Shown here: positions 23,933-31,492 of the stretch, piece after piece | Numbering within the stretch: the first letter of the stretch is position 1 | Layout: each line of letters starts with the position of its first letter | Origin: Promethearchaeota archaeon | Lineage (GTDB): Archaea; Asgardarchaeota; Lokiarchaeia; Sigynarchaeales; SOKP01 | Direction of reading: 5' to 3' | Assembly: GCA_004524425.1 (NCBI GenBank) | Contig: SDNN01000011.1 | Span: 1-31,492, forward strand | DNA: 31,492 nucleotides | Notes under the pieces: generated by a model | What the model saw: only the letters and a program-made list of their open reading frames with translations | Database searches by the model: none | What the model was told of the DNA's origin: nothing | Program-made: the position numbers and the translations under genes

Positions 23933-25012
23933 ATGTTTGTTATTGCTTCAAAAAGCTATGGTGTTAGAAATAGGTATGGGGGGAGCTCAACATTCGTTTG
24001 TGGCTTATTTTTTATACTATTTGGGTTTTTTAATTTTCTTATTGGTTATGTTCCTTATCCTTATAATGGTTTCATGGTATGGTGGATTGCGATTGTAATG
24101 GGTGTTAATGTTGCTTTTGTATTAATAATCCGACACGTGGGAAGACAACTTTATTCTAAAAAGGAAGAATTAGAGCCGAGAGAGAATATGGTGCAGAGAA
24201 AATGGTCATTAAAATCTTATGTGGTAAAAATGACAGAAAAGGATATTTATAAAGACTGTGTTTCAATAAAAATGGAGGTCGTACGCAAGAGCTTTCATTT
24301 AGCAGGATTTCTGTTTTTATTTGCGTATTTTGGTTTCTTTTTTATTCCTCCTTTTGCCCAAATTGTAAATAACATGGTCCTAGGATTCATAAATGATATA
24401 GGTTGGTATTATACATCATTATGGGGTGATACCAAACATTATCCATACAAAAAAGATGATTTTCAAGCAGTAATAGATCTCACGATTTTTGCTTTTATAG
24501 GTGCTTTAGTTTTTTCAATCATACCTGATTTAATAAGAGTCATCTTAGGAGCTAAATATAGCATACTTAACTTCTTAACCAAACAAGTGCTTAGGCCTAA
24601 AGAATATAATGCAGTCGGACCGCATATATATCTCATTTCTGGAATAATAATTTCATACATGCTCTATATTGTGGGTATTGTTCATATTTTAGTAGTTATC
24701 ACCGGAATATTAATTGCTTGTTTTTCAGATGCTCTTGCTGCTTTAGTTGGGAGGCTTTTTGGAACACATCAAGTAAGATGTGTAGGGGGTGATATAAAAA
24801 CGATTGAAGGTTTTGCAGCTGGAGTGTCCAGTAGTTTTTTAATAGCTCTAATCTTGCTAGGGCCCATTTATGCAATATTTGCTGCGCTCATATTCTTTTT
24901 CTTAGATTTTTTTCCGACAGTTATAGCAGATAATATCTCCAATCCCATTTTTATCATCATCGGAATCCACCTCATTATTTTATTACTAAGATTACCCATT
25001 GGTTGGGGTTAA
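23933..25012 (+). CDS. Dolichol/phytol kinase-like polytopic membrane protein (start uncertain)
   Basis: 359 residues, about nine TM helices. The second half has the signature of CTP-dependent lipid kinases (SEC59 dolichol kinase, phytol kinase VTE5) and related cytidylyltransferase-fold proteins: EVVRKSFHLAGFLF (about 117-130, the family's R-K-x-x-H entry helix), then CFSDALAALVGRLFGTH (about 264-280) and KTIEGFAAG (about 291-299). It could phosphorylate an isoprenoid alcohol for glycosylation or for lipid salvage. The ATG at 23933 falls inside what reads as the first TM helix. The frame is open upstream to a stop at 23846 and encodes a natural-looking helix (DTALTAFFFVLAIF), but has no ATG, GTG or TTG; ATA at 23858 is possible. 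Family assignment is moderately sure. Confidence 0.72.
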   Translation: MFVIASKSYGVRNRYGGSSTFVCGLFFILFGFFNFLIGYVPYPYNGFMVWWIAIVMGVNVAFVLIIRHVGRQLYSKKEELEPRENMVQRKWSLKSYVVKMTEKDIYKDCVSIKMEVVRKSFHLAGFLFLFAYFGFFFIPPFAQIVNNMVLGFINDIGWYYTSLWGDTKHYPYKKDDFQAVIDLTIFAFIGALVFSIIPDLIRVILGAKYSILNFLTKQVLRPKEYNAVGPHIYLISGIIISYMLYIVGIVHILVVITGILIACFSDALAALVGRLFGTHQVRCVGGDIKTIEGFAAGVSSSFLIALILLGPIYAIFAALIFFFLDFFPTVIADNISNPIFIIIGIHLIILLLRLPIGWG

Positions 25013-25060
25013 TCTGAAAACTAAAGCAATAAATAACATATTCTATTATCTAATATAGTT

Positions 25061-25897
25061 ATGAGACAATTAATCGATGAATTAAAAGACATCAAACTGG
25101 CTATTTTTGATTTAGATGGAGTAGTATATAGAGGTAAAAAATTAATAAAAGATACTGATAAAATAATTCAGGAGCTCAAAGATCAAAACATTAGGGTAGT
25201 ATACAATTCGAATAATTCAACCGCAACGCGCCAAATGTACGTTGAACGATTAGAGAATTTCAACATTCTCAGTGATATACATGATTTTTATACCTCTGCT
25301 TCAATTACGGCAGAAGAAATAAGCAAAGTTAAAAGCCATGCGAGAATTTTCGTGATTGGAGAAGTTGGATTGAGAGAAGAGTTAAAAGCGAAAGGTCATG
25401 AGATAGTCAATGAGCCATTGAATTATAATGAAATAGATTTTGTAATTGTAGGATTAGATAGGAATTTTAATTATAAAGCTCTAACAACTGCCCAAAATTG
25501 CATTATGGAAGGAAATGCTGAATTCTATGCCACAAATTCAGATGCAACATTACCCGCGGCTAAAGGTTTTTTACCAGGAGCAGGGGTCATGGTGGGTGCA
25601 CTTGAGATTTGTACGTCAAAATCTCCTAAAAAAATATTTGGAAAACCAAATTCTTACGGAATTAAATTAATTTTAAAGAACAATAAGGTTCATGCTAAAA
25701 ATGCTTGTATTTTTGGTGATCGCTTGGAGACTGATATTTTAGCTGGAAATCGTGCAGGAATTTATTCAATTGCCGTCTTAACAGGGGTTGTATCAAATGA
25801 TCATATCGAGGAGCTTAAAAATAATTTAAAGGATAAAATCGATGGAAATTTACTGCCAGATTTAGTATTGGATTCATTAAATGATATTTTCAAGTGA
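25061..25897 (+). CDS. HAD superfamily (class IIA, NagD/4-nitrophenylphosphatase-like) hydrolase
   Basis: 278 residues with the full HAD-IIA set: motif I FDLDGVVYRG (nucleophile Asp17, acid Asp19), motif II VYNSNNST (47-54), a C2-type cap between about 85 and 200, motif III Lys in IFGKPNSYG (about 204-212), and motif IV FGDRLETDILAGNRAG (about 226-241). The family dephosphorylates small substrates such as p-nitrophenyl phosphate, phosphoglycolate, glycerol phosphate or UMP; the substrate cannot be read here. It starts 48 nt after the lipid-kinase-like gene. A T9 run at 25977-25985 after the stop is a likely terminator. Confidence 0.92.
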   Translation: MRQLIDELKDIKLAIFDLDGVVYRGKKLIKDTDKIIQELKDQNIRVVYNSNNSTATRQMYVERLENFNILSDIHDFYTSASITAEEISKVKSHARIFVIGEVGLREELKAKGHEIVNEPLNYNEIDFVIVGLDRNFNYKALTTAQNCIMEGNAEFYATNSDATLPAAKGFLPGAGVMVGALEICTSKSPKKIFGKPNSYGIKLILKNNKVHAKNACIFGDRLETDILAGNRAGIYSIAVLTGVVSNDHIEELKNNLKDKIDGNLLPDLVLDSLNDIFK

Positions 25898-25976
25898 AGT
25901 AGGCGGAATGTTAGCGAAAATTGTAGGTTAATTTAACTTCTTTCTTAATAAACTTAATTTTAAGGCAAAATTCAAC

Positions 25977-25985
25977 TTTTTTTTT
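25977..25985 (+). terminator. T9 terminator after the HAD gene
   Basis: Nine consecutive T about 80 nt after the HAD stop, the longest T run in this intergenic region and consistent with archaeal intrinsic termination. Confidence 0.4.
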
Positions 25986-26118
25986 ACCAACCATCAATAA
26001 TTTACTTTTATAATTAAATAGTTCCTTTAGTTAGGATTTAAAAAGATTTAATTTTTTAACCACTATTATTCTTTTATATTACTTCAACTCGTAAATTTTG
26101 GCAGCTACGTAGTAAAAA

Positions 26119-28533
26119 ATGATTAAAAAAGAATTTTCAATTAAGGTAATAATTATAGGAAATTACAGGTCAGGTAAATCCTCTATAGTGAGAAGATTAG
26201 TAAAAAATGAGTTTAGTGAAAAGCACGAACCAACAATTGGATTAGACATATCAAAAAAAACTTTAAAAATTGATGATGTTCATTTAAGATTTAGTTTCTG
26301 GGATAGTGGGGGTTTAGTAAGCCAAATATCAAATACTAAAAAAATGCTTTATAATCAAGCAAATGCTGTTTTATTGGTTATAGATAGTTCTAAGAAAAGT
26401 GGATTAAAAACCATTAAAAAATGGCTCGAAGATATCAAAAGCTCGGTTTCTAAGAGTATTCCTATATTAATAATTGGAAATAAAAATGACCTCCTGATAA
26501 GTGAAGGAATTAATGAGAAAGACATTAAAAACTTAAAAAGCCAATGTGATTTTACGTACATTTCGACTTCAGCTAAAAATGGTGATAATGTGGGTAAAAT
26601 TCTCATGGAATTAAGAAATCTCCTAGAATACATGACCAAGAATGTAGAAATCTTAGATGAAGGTAGAAAATATGAAAAATATTATTTAATTCCTATTGAA
26701 CAAAAAGCTTTGATGGATTTAGAGTACTTTATCTTAGATCGCTCCCTTACTCATGCTAAAAAGCAAATTGATCTTATTAAATTAAAGAAAAAAGGATTTC
26801 CTCATCTTTTAAGCATTGATGAGACATCATTTGGGTTTAGAATGAAAAATGGAAGCATAACAGAAATCAGTCTTTTTAATTGCGGAATCAAAAAACTACC
26901 CGATTCATTTAAGAATTTTAAATATCTAAAGAAGCTGTTCCTAAGATGTAATCCATTGGAAGATGTTCCAGAAATAATATTTAAAATAAAATCTCTTGAA
27001 CAGTTAGATCTATCTCTAACTAATTTAAAAGAGATTCCAGATTCGATAAGGAATTTGAAGTCACTCAAGAAACTTAAATTAGAGAACAATCACTTGACAA
27101 AATTACCTGATTCTATTGGAAATCTTCAAAATCTAAAGACCTTAAACTTAGAAAATAATCCAATGAATTCCTTGCCAAGTTCATTTTGTCATTTAACAAA
27201 GCTTACAGAATTATTTTTAGAAACATCTCCATTTGATCCGAGCGGTTATATGATAAAGTTACCAAAAGATTTTGGAGATTTAATTAATTTAGAAAAATTA
27301 GATTTAAGTTCGCATAAATTAAAGGCATTACCTCAATCATTTAGAAATTTAAAACGTCTTAAAAACCTAGATTTATTTAATAATAGATTTAGAGCACTTC
27401 CTCATTTTATCGGAGATTTACACTCACTAGAAGAGTTGAACTTAGAAAAAAATTTGATAGAATTTATTCCCAACACTCTTGGTGATTTGACTAATCTGAA
27501 ACAAATAAATTTAAAAAACAATATTATAACGCCCAAAAAAGCTTCGGATAAATTTAAGGCTTATGCTTTCAAGGCTATTGGAAAGGATTACAAAAGATGG
27601 ATGAGAATTGCTGATTCGATTGCAAAAAAAGAGGATCACATGCAAGTGATCAGAAAAGAGCTAAAACAAAAAACGGAAAAAGCTCATTTTTTTTTACCTC
27701 TAATGTATGCAAGTATCATTGCGATTGTTGGTCTGTTGACCTTTATGATGTTTGACATCAGTTCTCAAATTACTGGTTTTCCTATCATTTGGTTATTCTT
27801 TTTTGGGGCATTAATTATTAATCTGTTGATCGGATCTTCTATAATTTCAACAATTTCAAGTTATTTTAAAATTACGGTCTCAAGGTTTGGAACCTTGGTC
27901 CAAACACGAATTCTAAAGGGATTTGATATTTTAGTAGTACTTCTTCTTATATGGGCAGTTCGAGCAGCAGTTATCACTGCTTTAAGGATAGAGTTAATAC
28001 CTGCTGTCAATTTTTTATTTGAATACACCATTCCAAAATGGTTCCTCGGATTTTTAATTCTCATTGGTTATGATATTGATCTTTCATTTCTAGAAAATAT
28101 TGATCTCTTTTTAGGACATTTCTATATCAAAATTTTTAGTAATGCATTAGTATTTTGGGCTTTATATCGATATGGATTTAATTACATGAGAAAGACAGCA
28201 TTTGATGAGATGGAAAGTAAAAATATTTGGCCATTTTTAATTATCGGTCTTTTTGGAACTTTCATATTAGCAATTCTCAATTATAGTAGCCTTAAACCTT
28301 TATTAAGTATAGGATATTGTGTAGGGGTTATCATTGGAGCATGTTTATTTTTATATGAAAAAAACAAAGAGAACCTATCCATATTTTATACTTATATGTG
28401 CATGATAGGAATTGGAATTTTGTTGGTATGGTTAGTTTCCTCATTGAGCCTCTTAATATCTCTTGTAATTGGAATTATATTCGTATTCCTTTTCTTAGTT
28501 GTCAGAAGACATTCTCATGTTTTATCCTATTGA
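26119..28533 (+). CDS. Ras-like GTPase / leucine-rich repeat / multi-TM membrane protein
   Basis: 804 residues in three parts. (1) A small-GTPase domain, 5-172: P-loop GNYRSGKSS (14-22), switch I Thr39 (EPTIG), switch II WDSGG (61-65) with Gly in place of catalytic Gln, G4 NKND (121-124), G5 STSAK (149-153). (2) About nine leucine-rich repeats, roughly 246-470, of the LP-x-S-[IF]-x-x-L-x-x-L-K-x-L-x-L plant/Roco type (IPDSIRNLKSLKKLKLENN, LPDSIGNLQNLKTLNLENN, LPQSFRNLKRLKNLDLFNN). (3) A basic linker (472-522), then about eight or nine TM helices from 523 to 797. Roco proteins join LRR and Roc-type GTPase but carry a COR domain and have LRR before Roc; here the GTPase is first, there is no COR and a polytopic membrane domain ends the protein. 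The TM part resembles no transporter I know. Likely a membrane-tethered signalling protein; function unknown. Confidence 0.9.
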   Translation: MIKKEFSIKVIIIGNYRSGKSSIVRRLVKNEFSEKHEPTIGLDISKKTLKIDDVHLRFSFWDSGGLVSQISNTKKMLYNQANAVLLVIDSSKKSGLKTIKKWLEDIKSSVSKSIPILIIGNKNDLLISEGINEKDIKNLKSQCDFTYISTSAKNGDNVGKILMELRNLLEYMTKNVEILDEGRKYEKYYLIPIEQKALMDLEYFILDRSLTHAKKQIDLIKLKKKGFPHLLSIDETSFGFRMKNGSITEISLFNCGIKKLPDSFKNFKYLKKLFLRCNPLEDVPEIIFKIKSLEQLDLSLTNLKEIPDSIRNLKSLKKLKLENNHLTKLPDSIGNLQNLKTLNLENNPMNSLPSSFCHLTKLTELFLETSPFDPSGYMIKLPKDFGDLINLEKLDLSSHKLKALPQSFRNLKRLKNLDLFNNRFRALPHFIGDLHSLEELNLEKNLIEFIPNTLGDLTNLKQINLKNNIITPKKASDKFKAYAFKAIGKDYKRWMRIADSIAKKEDHMQVIRKELKQKTEKAHFFLPLMYASIIAIVGLLTFMMFDISSQITGFPIIWLFFFGALIINLLIGSSIISTISSYFKITVSRFGTLVQTRILKGFDILVVLLLIWAVRAAVITALRIELIPAVNFLFEYTIPKWFLGFLILIGYDIDLSFLENIDLFLGHFYIKIFSNALVFWALYRYGFNYMRKTAFDEMESKNIWPFLIIGLFGTFILAILNYSSLKPLLSIGYCVGVIIGACLFLYEKNKENLSIFYTYMCMIGIGILLVWLVSSLSLLISLVIGIIFVFLFLVVRRHSHVLSY

Positions 28534-28555
28534 ATAAAAAAAATTGAATTAATTT

Positions 28556-28885
28556 TTAGGAGCTTCGATAGATAAATATTCGCAATATAATGATGATTGG
28601 GTCAAGCATGAAAAGAAATAGTATATAAGCATCTATTATTGGAAGTAATGCGATGATTCCAGCTATTAAACCAATTAATGGCAAAATAATGCTAAGAATT
28701 GCTATAATTTTGTTTCCTTTTTTAATTTGGACTAATATTGCTAAGCTGGTATAGATTATTCCATAAATAAAAGAAGCTATAATTTCAAAACTTATAGGAT
28801 AAAAGAGTGGCATCAATAAATGTAGTATTCCGGTAAGCAAGAATAAAATCGCGCTTATTGTGTTTATTTTGTCTATAACATCCAT
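28556..28885 (-). CDS. Small four-TM membrane protein, unknown
   Basis: 109 residues with four hydrophobic helices (about 9-27, 30-52, 60-83 and 85-104) and very short loops; nothing else. There is no motif that would name it. It is convergent with the GTPase-LRR gene, the two stops being about 22 nt apart. The clear membrane pattern and standard ATG support a real gene. Confidence 0.65.
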   Translation of the reverse strand: MDVIDKINTISAILFLLTGILHLLMPLFYPISFEIIASFIYGIIYTSLAILVQIKKGNKIIAILSIILPLIGLIAGIIALLPIIDAYILFLFMLDPIIIILRIFIYRSS

Positions 28886-29076
28886 GATAAAATCACTTTT
28901 TTAGTTACAATATTCTACATTTTGGAGGAATATTTAAAATTGGTTTTCTAGATCTTTAAGCTCTTTAACTATATTAATGTTTTCCAAATAAGAAAATTTC
29001 AAAAGAAAGAATCTTTTACTAGTATTGTAACCAATATATTTCATTTAAAGGCAAATTAAAGAAGAAAAGAGTAACA

Positions 29077-29610
29077 TTGCCTTCGAGTAAGAGCTATTCT
29101 GAATTAAAAAAATCTGATTTTTTTGAATTTTTTAATTTGCGTGAAATTGAAAGACAAAAGCTTTCTAAGACTGTTAAAAAAATCAAATTAAAACCAGGCG
29201 GATTTCAAGAACACATTGATATTGAGTTTAAAGTGAAAAATGATTTATTGGTAAGTGCTAAGCTTATTTTAGATCGGCAATGGATTGGAAGTGCGAAAAC
29301 CATCAATCCTTTTGGAAAAGATATTGCCAAAAGTTTTATTGTAGCTGTTATTCCTAGTGAAGAGCGAGAATCAGTAAGAAATTTAGTTCACTTTCTTTTC
29401 AATCTCAGGGGAAATGAAGACATAATAATCCCTGTACAAAAAGTTTATCAGTTTTATGAAAAATCTGAACCAGAAATTGAGCCTTTCTTAGATGTCTATA
29501 GAAATCAAAAGAAGCATGCAGAATTTGGTTTAAAGGATTCAAAGTTTATCATTAAAAACATCCATGTTGAAGAAATAGATCGCTTAGTGATTAAATGGTT
29601 AAAGATTTGA
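29077..29610 (+). CDS. Hypothetical soluble protein, TTG start
   Basis: 177 residues, not recognised. Secondary structure looks mixed: an N-terminal helix (SDFFEFFNLREIERQKLS), beta strands around HIDIEFKVKNDLLVSAKLIL and KSFIVAVIP, then a helix (ERESVRNLVHFLFN) and a C-terminal alpha/beta stretch. It has no membrane segment or zinc site. TTG at 29077 is the only plausible start: the frame upstream runs to a stop at 29020 with no ATG or GTG, and a weak purine-rich stretch (AAGAAGAAAAGAG) precedes it. Codon use looks like that of neighbouring genes. Possibly a truncated gene, but no lost domain was identified. Confidence 0.6.
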   Translation: MPSSKSYSELKKSDFFEFFNLREIERQKLSKTVKKIKLKPGGFQEHIDIEFKVKNDLLVSAKLILDRQWIGSAKTINPFGKDIAKSFIVAVIPSEERESVRNLVHFLFNLRGNEDIIIPVQKVYQFYEKSEPEIEPFLDVYRNQKKHAEFGLKDSKFIIKNIHVEEIDRLVIKWLKI

Positions 29611-30379
29611 AAACAATTATTAACTATTTAACATGTTATGTTCTTTCTTTAGAAAATTTTTAATGATTTTCTGCTCTACTTGGTTGATTTTATCAGCTTT
29701 TAATCACCATTAAACTAACCAAAACAATTACTTAGATTGAAAATATTATTATAAATGATTGTACCACCGACTAAATCTAAGATTTTTCTTGTTGCTTTAT
29801 GAGATGCACGAAAATTTTTATAAATTAGAAAATATCCACAATTTTATCTAAATAATATAGGTAAAGCCAAACATTTCAATACAAATTGATAATTTCGACA
29901 AAATTTTTTATATCAGCCATAATTTTAATATCTTTTTCAATATTTTTTCCCACAAAATGCCCATTTATTATGCTATTAATACTTTTTTGACAATTTTTAG
30001 AAATAAAAAAGACAACTACATGGTTTGTTAATTTCTTCTACTAAATTTAGATGAGTATTTCCATCTATATGCTTTTAAATTAATTATATAATGATCTTCC
30101 ACTATTTAAGTGATAGTATGATTCATTCTTAGTGAATTTATTGATTGAATGTTTATAGTAAATAACGTGTTCATTTCTTTTTGATAATTTTACTGTAAAT
30201 AAAAGTTTTAAGATAAAAAATTAAAATATAGAACGATTTATAACTTTTGAAAATATTTATTTTTTGATTTCTATATTAAGATGTCAGATTTGAAGATTTA
30301 AATTTAGCTGTTCCTTAAATTAATTTTTTATAGAAGAATTAACATGTTAAGAGATTAATAAATCACGCATGATTTCATG
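29611..30379. other. Long A+T-rich region without a gene
   Basis: About 770 bp, the longest gene-free stretch in the window. No frame of useful length and no tRNA-like box, CRISPR unit or clear large repeat was seen. It lies 3' of both flanking genes (convergent arrangement), so it need not contain a promoter for them. It could be decayed coding DNA or hold a non-coding RNA that cannot be seen by eye. Confidence 0.4.
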
Positions 30380-30919
30380 TTATTTAGCTAAATAACTGGC
30401 ATCTTCCAACATTTTTTTTGAAATGTTCATGAAGACGTTTTCTACATTTTCTCCCGTCCGGGAAGAACACTCTATAAAATCGTAGAATTCATTTTTCTCA
30501 GCAATTTTTTGAGCCTCATCTTTGGATATAACTCTTTTTTCTTCTAAATCTAATTTTCCTCCCACCATTATGATAGGAATGTCGAGTGAATCTGTTGAAG
30601 ACCTACTCGCAAAAACATCTAACCAAGTTTTAACATTATCAATGCTCGAACGCCGGGTAATATCATACATGAAAATACCCCCCGAAGAGCCCGCTGCGTA
30701 AGTAGGTAATAAAAAGCGGAATTTTTGCTCGCCCGCGAAATCCCAAAGCTGCAAAGTTATCTCATGTTCATGAATATTAATTTTTTTTATATAAAAATCA
30801 GCGCCTATGGTAACCAAATAGTTAGATGAAAATTTACCTGTTAGAAATCTCTGAACAAGGGTAGTTTTCCCCACTCCTCCGTCTCCAAATACGCATACTT
30901 TAAATTTTGCAGATGTCAT
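30380..30919 (-). CDS. Rab-like small GTPase with altered G4 motif
   Basis: 179 residues, a G domain only. P-loop FGDGGVGKTT (11-20), switch I Thr37 (LVTIGADF), switch II LWDFAGEQKF (58-67) with Glu64 where Ras and Rab have the catalytic Gln, G4 GGKLD (120-124) with Gly121 in place of the base-contacting Asn of NKxD, G5 ECSSRTGEN (150-158). The rest follows Rab proteins closely (YDITRRSSIDNVKTWLDVF). There is no prenylation cysteine. The loss of both Gln and Asn hints at slow hydrolysis or changed nucleotide choice. Its upstream neighbour is a close relative with the same switch II and a similar G4 change, so they look like a local duplication. Confidence 0.92.
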   Translation of the reverse strand: MTSAKFKVCVFGDGGVGKTTLVQRFLTGKFSSNYLVTIGADFYIKKINIHEHEITLQLWDFAGEQKFRFLLPTYAAGSSGGIFMYDITRRSSIDNVKTWLDVFASRSSTDSLDIPIIMVGGKLDLEEKRVISKDEAQKIAEKNEFYDFIECSSRTGENVENVFMNISKKMLEDASYLAK

Positions 30920-31111
30920 GACTATTCACATTGAAATAGTTTATTAGAGATTATTTAAACAATTTCCCCCTTATTTATTATGACTAATTGTGAATTATTT
31001 CTATATATGTTTAGTTTTCAAACTAATATTAAAATATTTTCTAAAATAAAAATTAATTTTTTAGAAAAATGGATAGAGGATTAACTAAGTTTTTATTATT
31101 ATAATTCCATT

Positions 31112-31492
31112 TCAAAAATCCTTGTTCATGTTGTCCATAGTTCGAGTGATTTTTCGAAAAATGAGATCTACATTTTCACCAGTCTTGGCAGAGCATTCAA
31201 GGTAATCGCACGCATGGTTGATAGAATCAGTTAGTTGCATGGCATCCTCCAGAGATACTGCTCTTTTATACTCTAAATCTAGTTTAGATCCCACTATTAA
31301 TAAAGGAATTTCTGCTTCATTTCTTTTTGAACCTTCCAAAAACACTTCATACCATGAATTGAAATTTTTAAAACTAGAATATCTGGTAATATCATACATG
31401 AAGATCGCTCCAGATGCTCCTAAAAGGTAGCTCGGTAGGATGAATCGGAACCTGGATTCCCCCGCAAAGTCCCAAATTTGTAAGGTAGTGAT
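31112..31492 (-). CDS. Rab-like small GTPase, 5' part beyond the window
   Basis: The C-terminal ~126 residues of a Ras-superfamily GTPase; the frame stays open to the right edge, so the P-loop and switch I lie outside. Visible: WDFAGESRFRF (switch II, Glu in place of Gln), then FMYDITRYSSFKNFNSWYEVF, G4 GSKLD (Ser in place of Asn) and G5 ECSAKTGEN. It is most similar to the GTPase at 30380-30919 (same DFAGE, KLDLE-x-KR and TGENV patterns), with a gap of about 190 bp between the two. An internal ATG at 31399 is not the real start, because the conserved switch II lies upstream of it. Confidence 0.9.
   Translation of the reverse strand: MTTLQIWDFAGESRFRFILPSYLLGASGAIFMYDITRYSSFKNFNSWYEVFLEGSKRNEAEIPLLIVGSKLDLEYKRAVSLEDAMQLTDSINHACDYLECSAKTGENVDLIFRKITRTMDNMNKDF

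Noticed and set aside
26119..28533. Classical Roco protein (LRRK2-like)
   Set aside because: No COR domain is visible, the GTPase comes before the LRRs, and the C-terminus is membrane-spanning, not a kinase or COR.
31112..31399. A short complete GTPase starting at the ATG at 31399
   Set aside because: The conserved switch II (WDFAGE) is encoded in frame upstream of that ATG up to the window edge, so the gene is cut by the window and the ATG is internal.
1..31492. tRNA genes, rRNA, CRISPR arrays and insertion sequences
   Set aside because: Intergenic regions were read on both strands for a GTTCRA-type T-loop, for regularly spaced repeats and for transposase motifs; none was found. A covariance search could still find an intron-bearing or degenerate tRNA.

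Overview
The window looks like chromosome from an A+T-rich archaeon of the Asgard group (Promethearchaeota, most like Lokiarchaeia). The information-processing genes are plainly archaeal: RNA polymerase subunits RpoE' and RpoN, Spt4, ribosomal proteins S6e, L24e, L7Ae, S28e, S24e and S27ae, KEOPS Kae1 and Bud32, and GTP-dependent dephospho-CoA kinase. They sit among genes typical of Asgard genomes: four Ras/Rab-like small GTPase genes, a Roadblock/LC7 protein and a candidate gelsolin-like protein. No mobile element, CRISPR array, rRNA or tRNA was seen. The assignment rests on gene content, not on a marker phylogeny.

Layout. 1-2.3 kb: a small GTPase with an N-terminal extension (cut by the left edge), a 7-TM protein and a nitroreductase. 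2.4-4.8 kb: two peptidase-family genes, an M24 'pita-bread' protein with altered metal-ligand positions and an S28/S37-type serine peptidase. 5-10 kb: signalling and surface genes, comprising a degenerate cation-diffusion-facilitator core flanked by winged helices, a 7-TM chemoreceptor-like protein, a membrane-anchored winged-helix regulator and a secreted, C-terminally anchored surface protein whose outer domain resembles the regulator's. 10-15.3 kb: an MFS transporter, a 751-residue TrmB-like protein split by a long coiled coil, and a fused Fae-Hps enzyme. 15.5-16.3 kb: a gelsolin-like candidate.

16.5-22.9 kb is the information-processing core. It holds S6e-L24e and L7Ae-S28e on the plus strand, RpoN on the opposite strand between them, a ribbon-helix-helix protein, and then a minus-strand run transcribed as RpoE'-Spt4-dephospho-CoA kinase-S24e-S27ae-Kae1-Bud32. 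From 23 kb on lie a Roadblock protein, a dolichol/phytol kinase-like membrane protein, a HAD phosphatase, a large small-GTPase/leucine-rich-repeat/multi-TM protein, two small unknown proteins, about 770 bp of A+T-rich DNA without a gene, and two small GTPases in the same orientation, the last cut by the right edge.

The most notable candidates for undescribed biology are: (1) the GTPase-LRR-polytopic membrane protein at 26.1-28.5 kb; (2) the membrane regulator/surface protein pair at 7.8-9.8 kb, with two direct repeats about 20 bp apart just upstream of the surface gene's TATA box; (3) the coiled-coil-split TrmB-like protein; and (4) the CDF-like core with cytoplasmic winged helices. All functional statements are inferred from sequence patterns read by eye.
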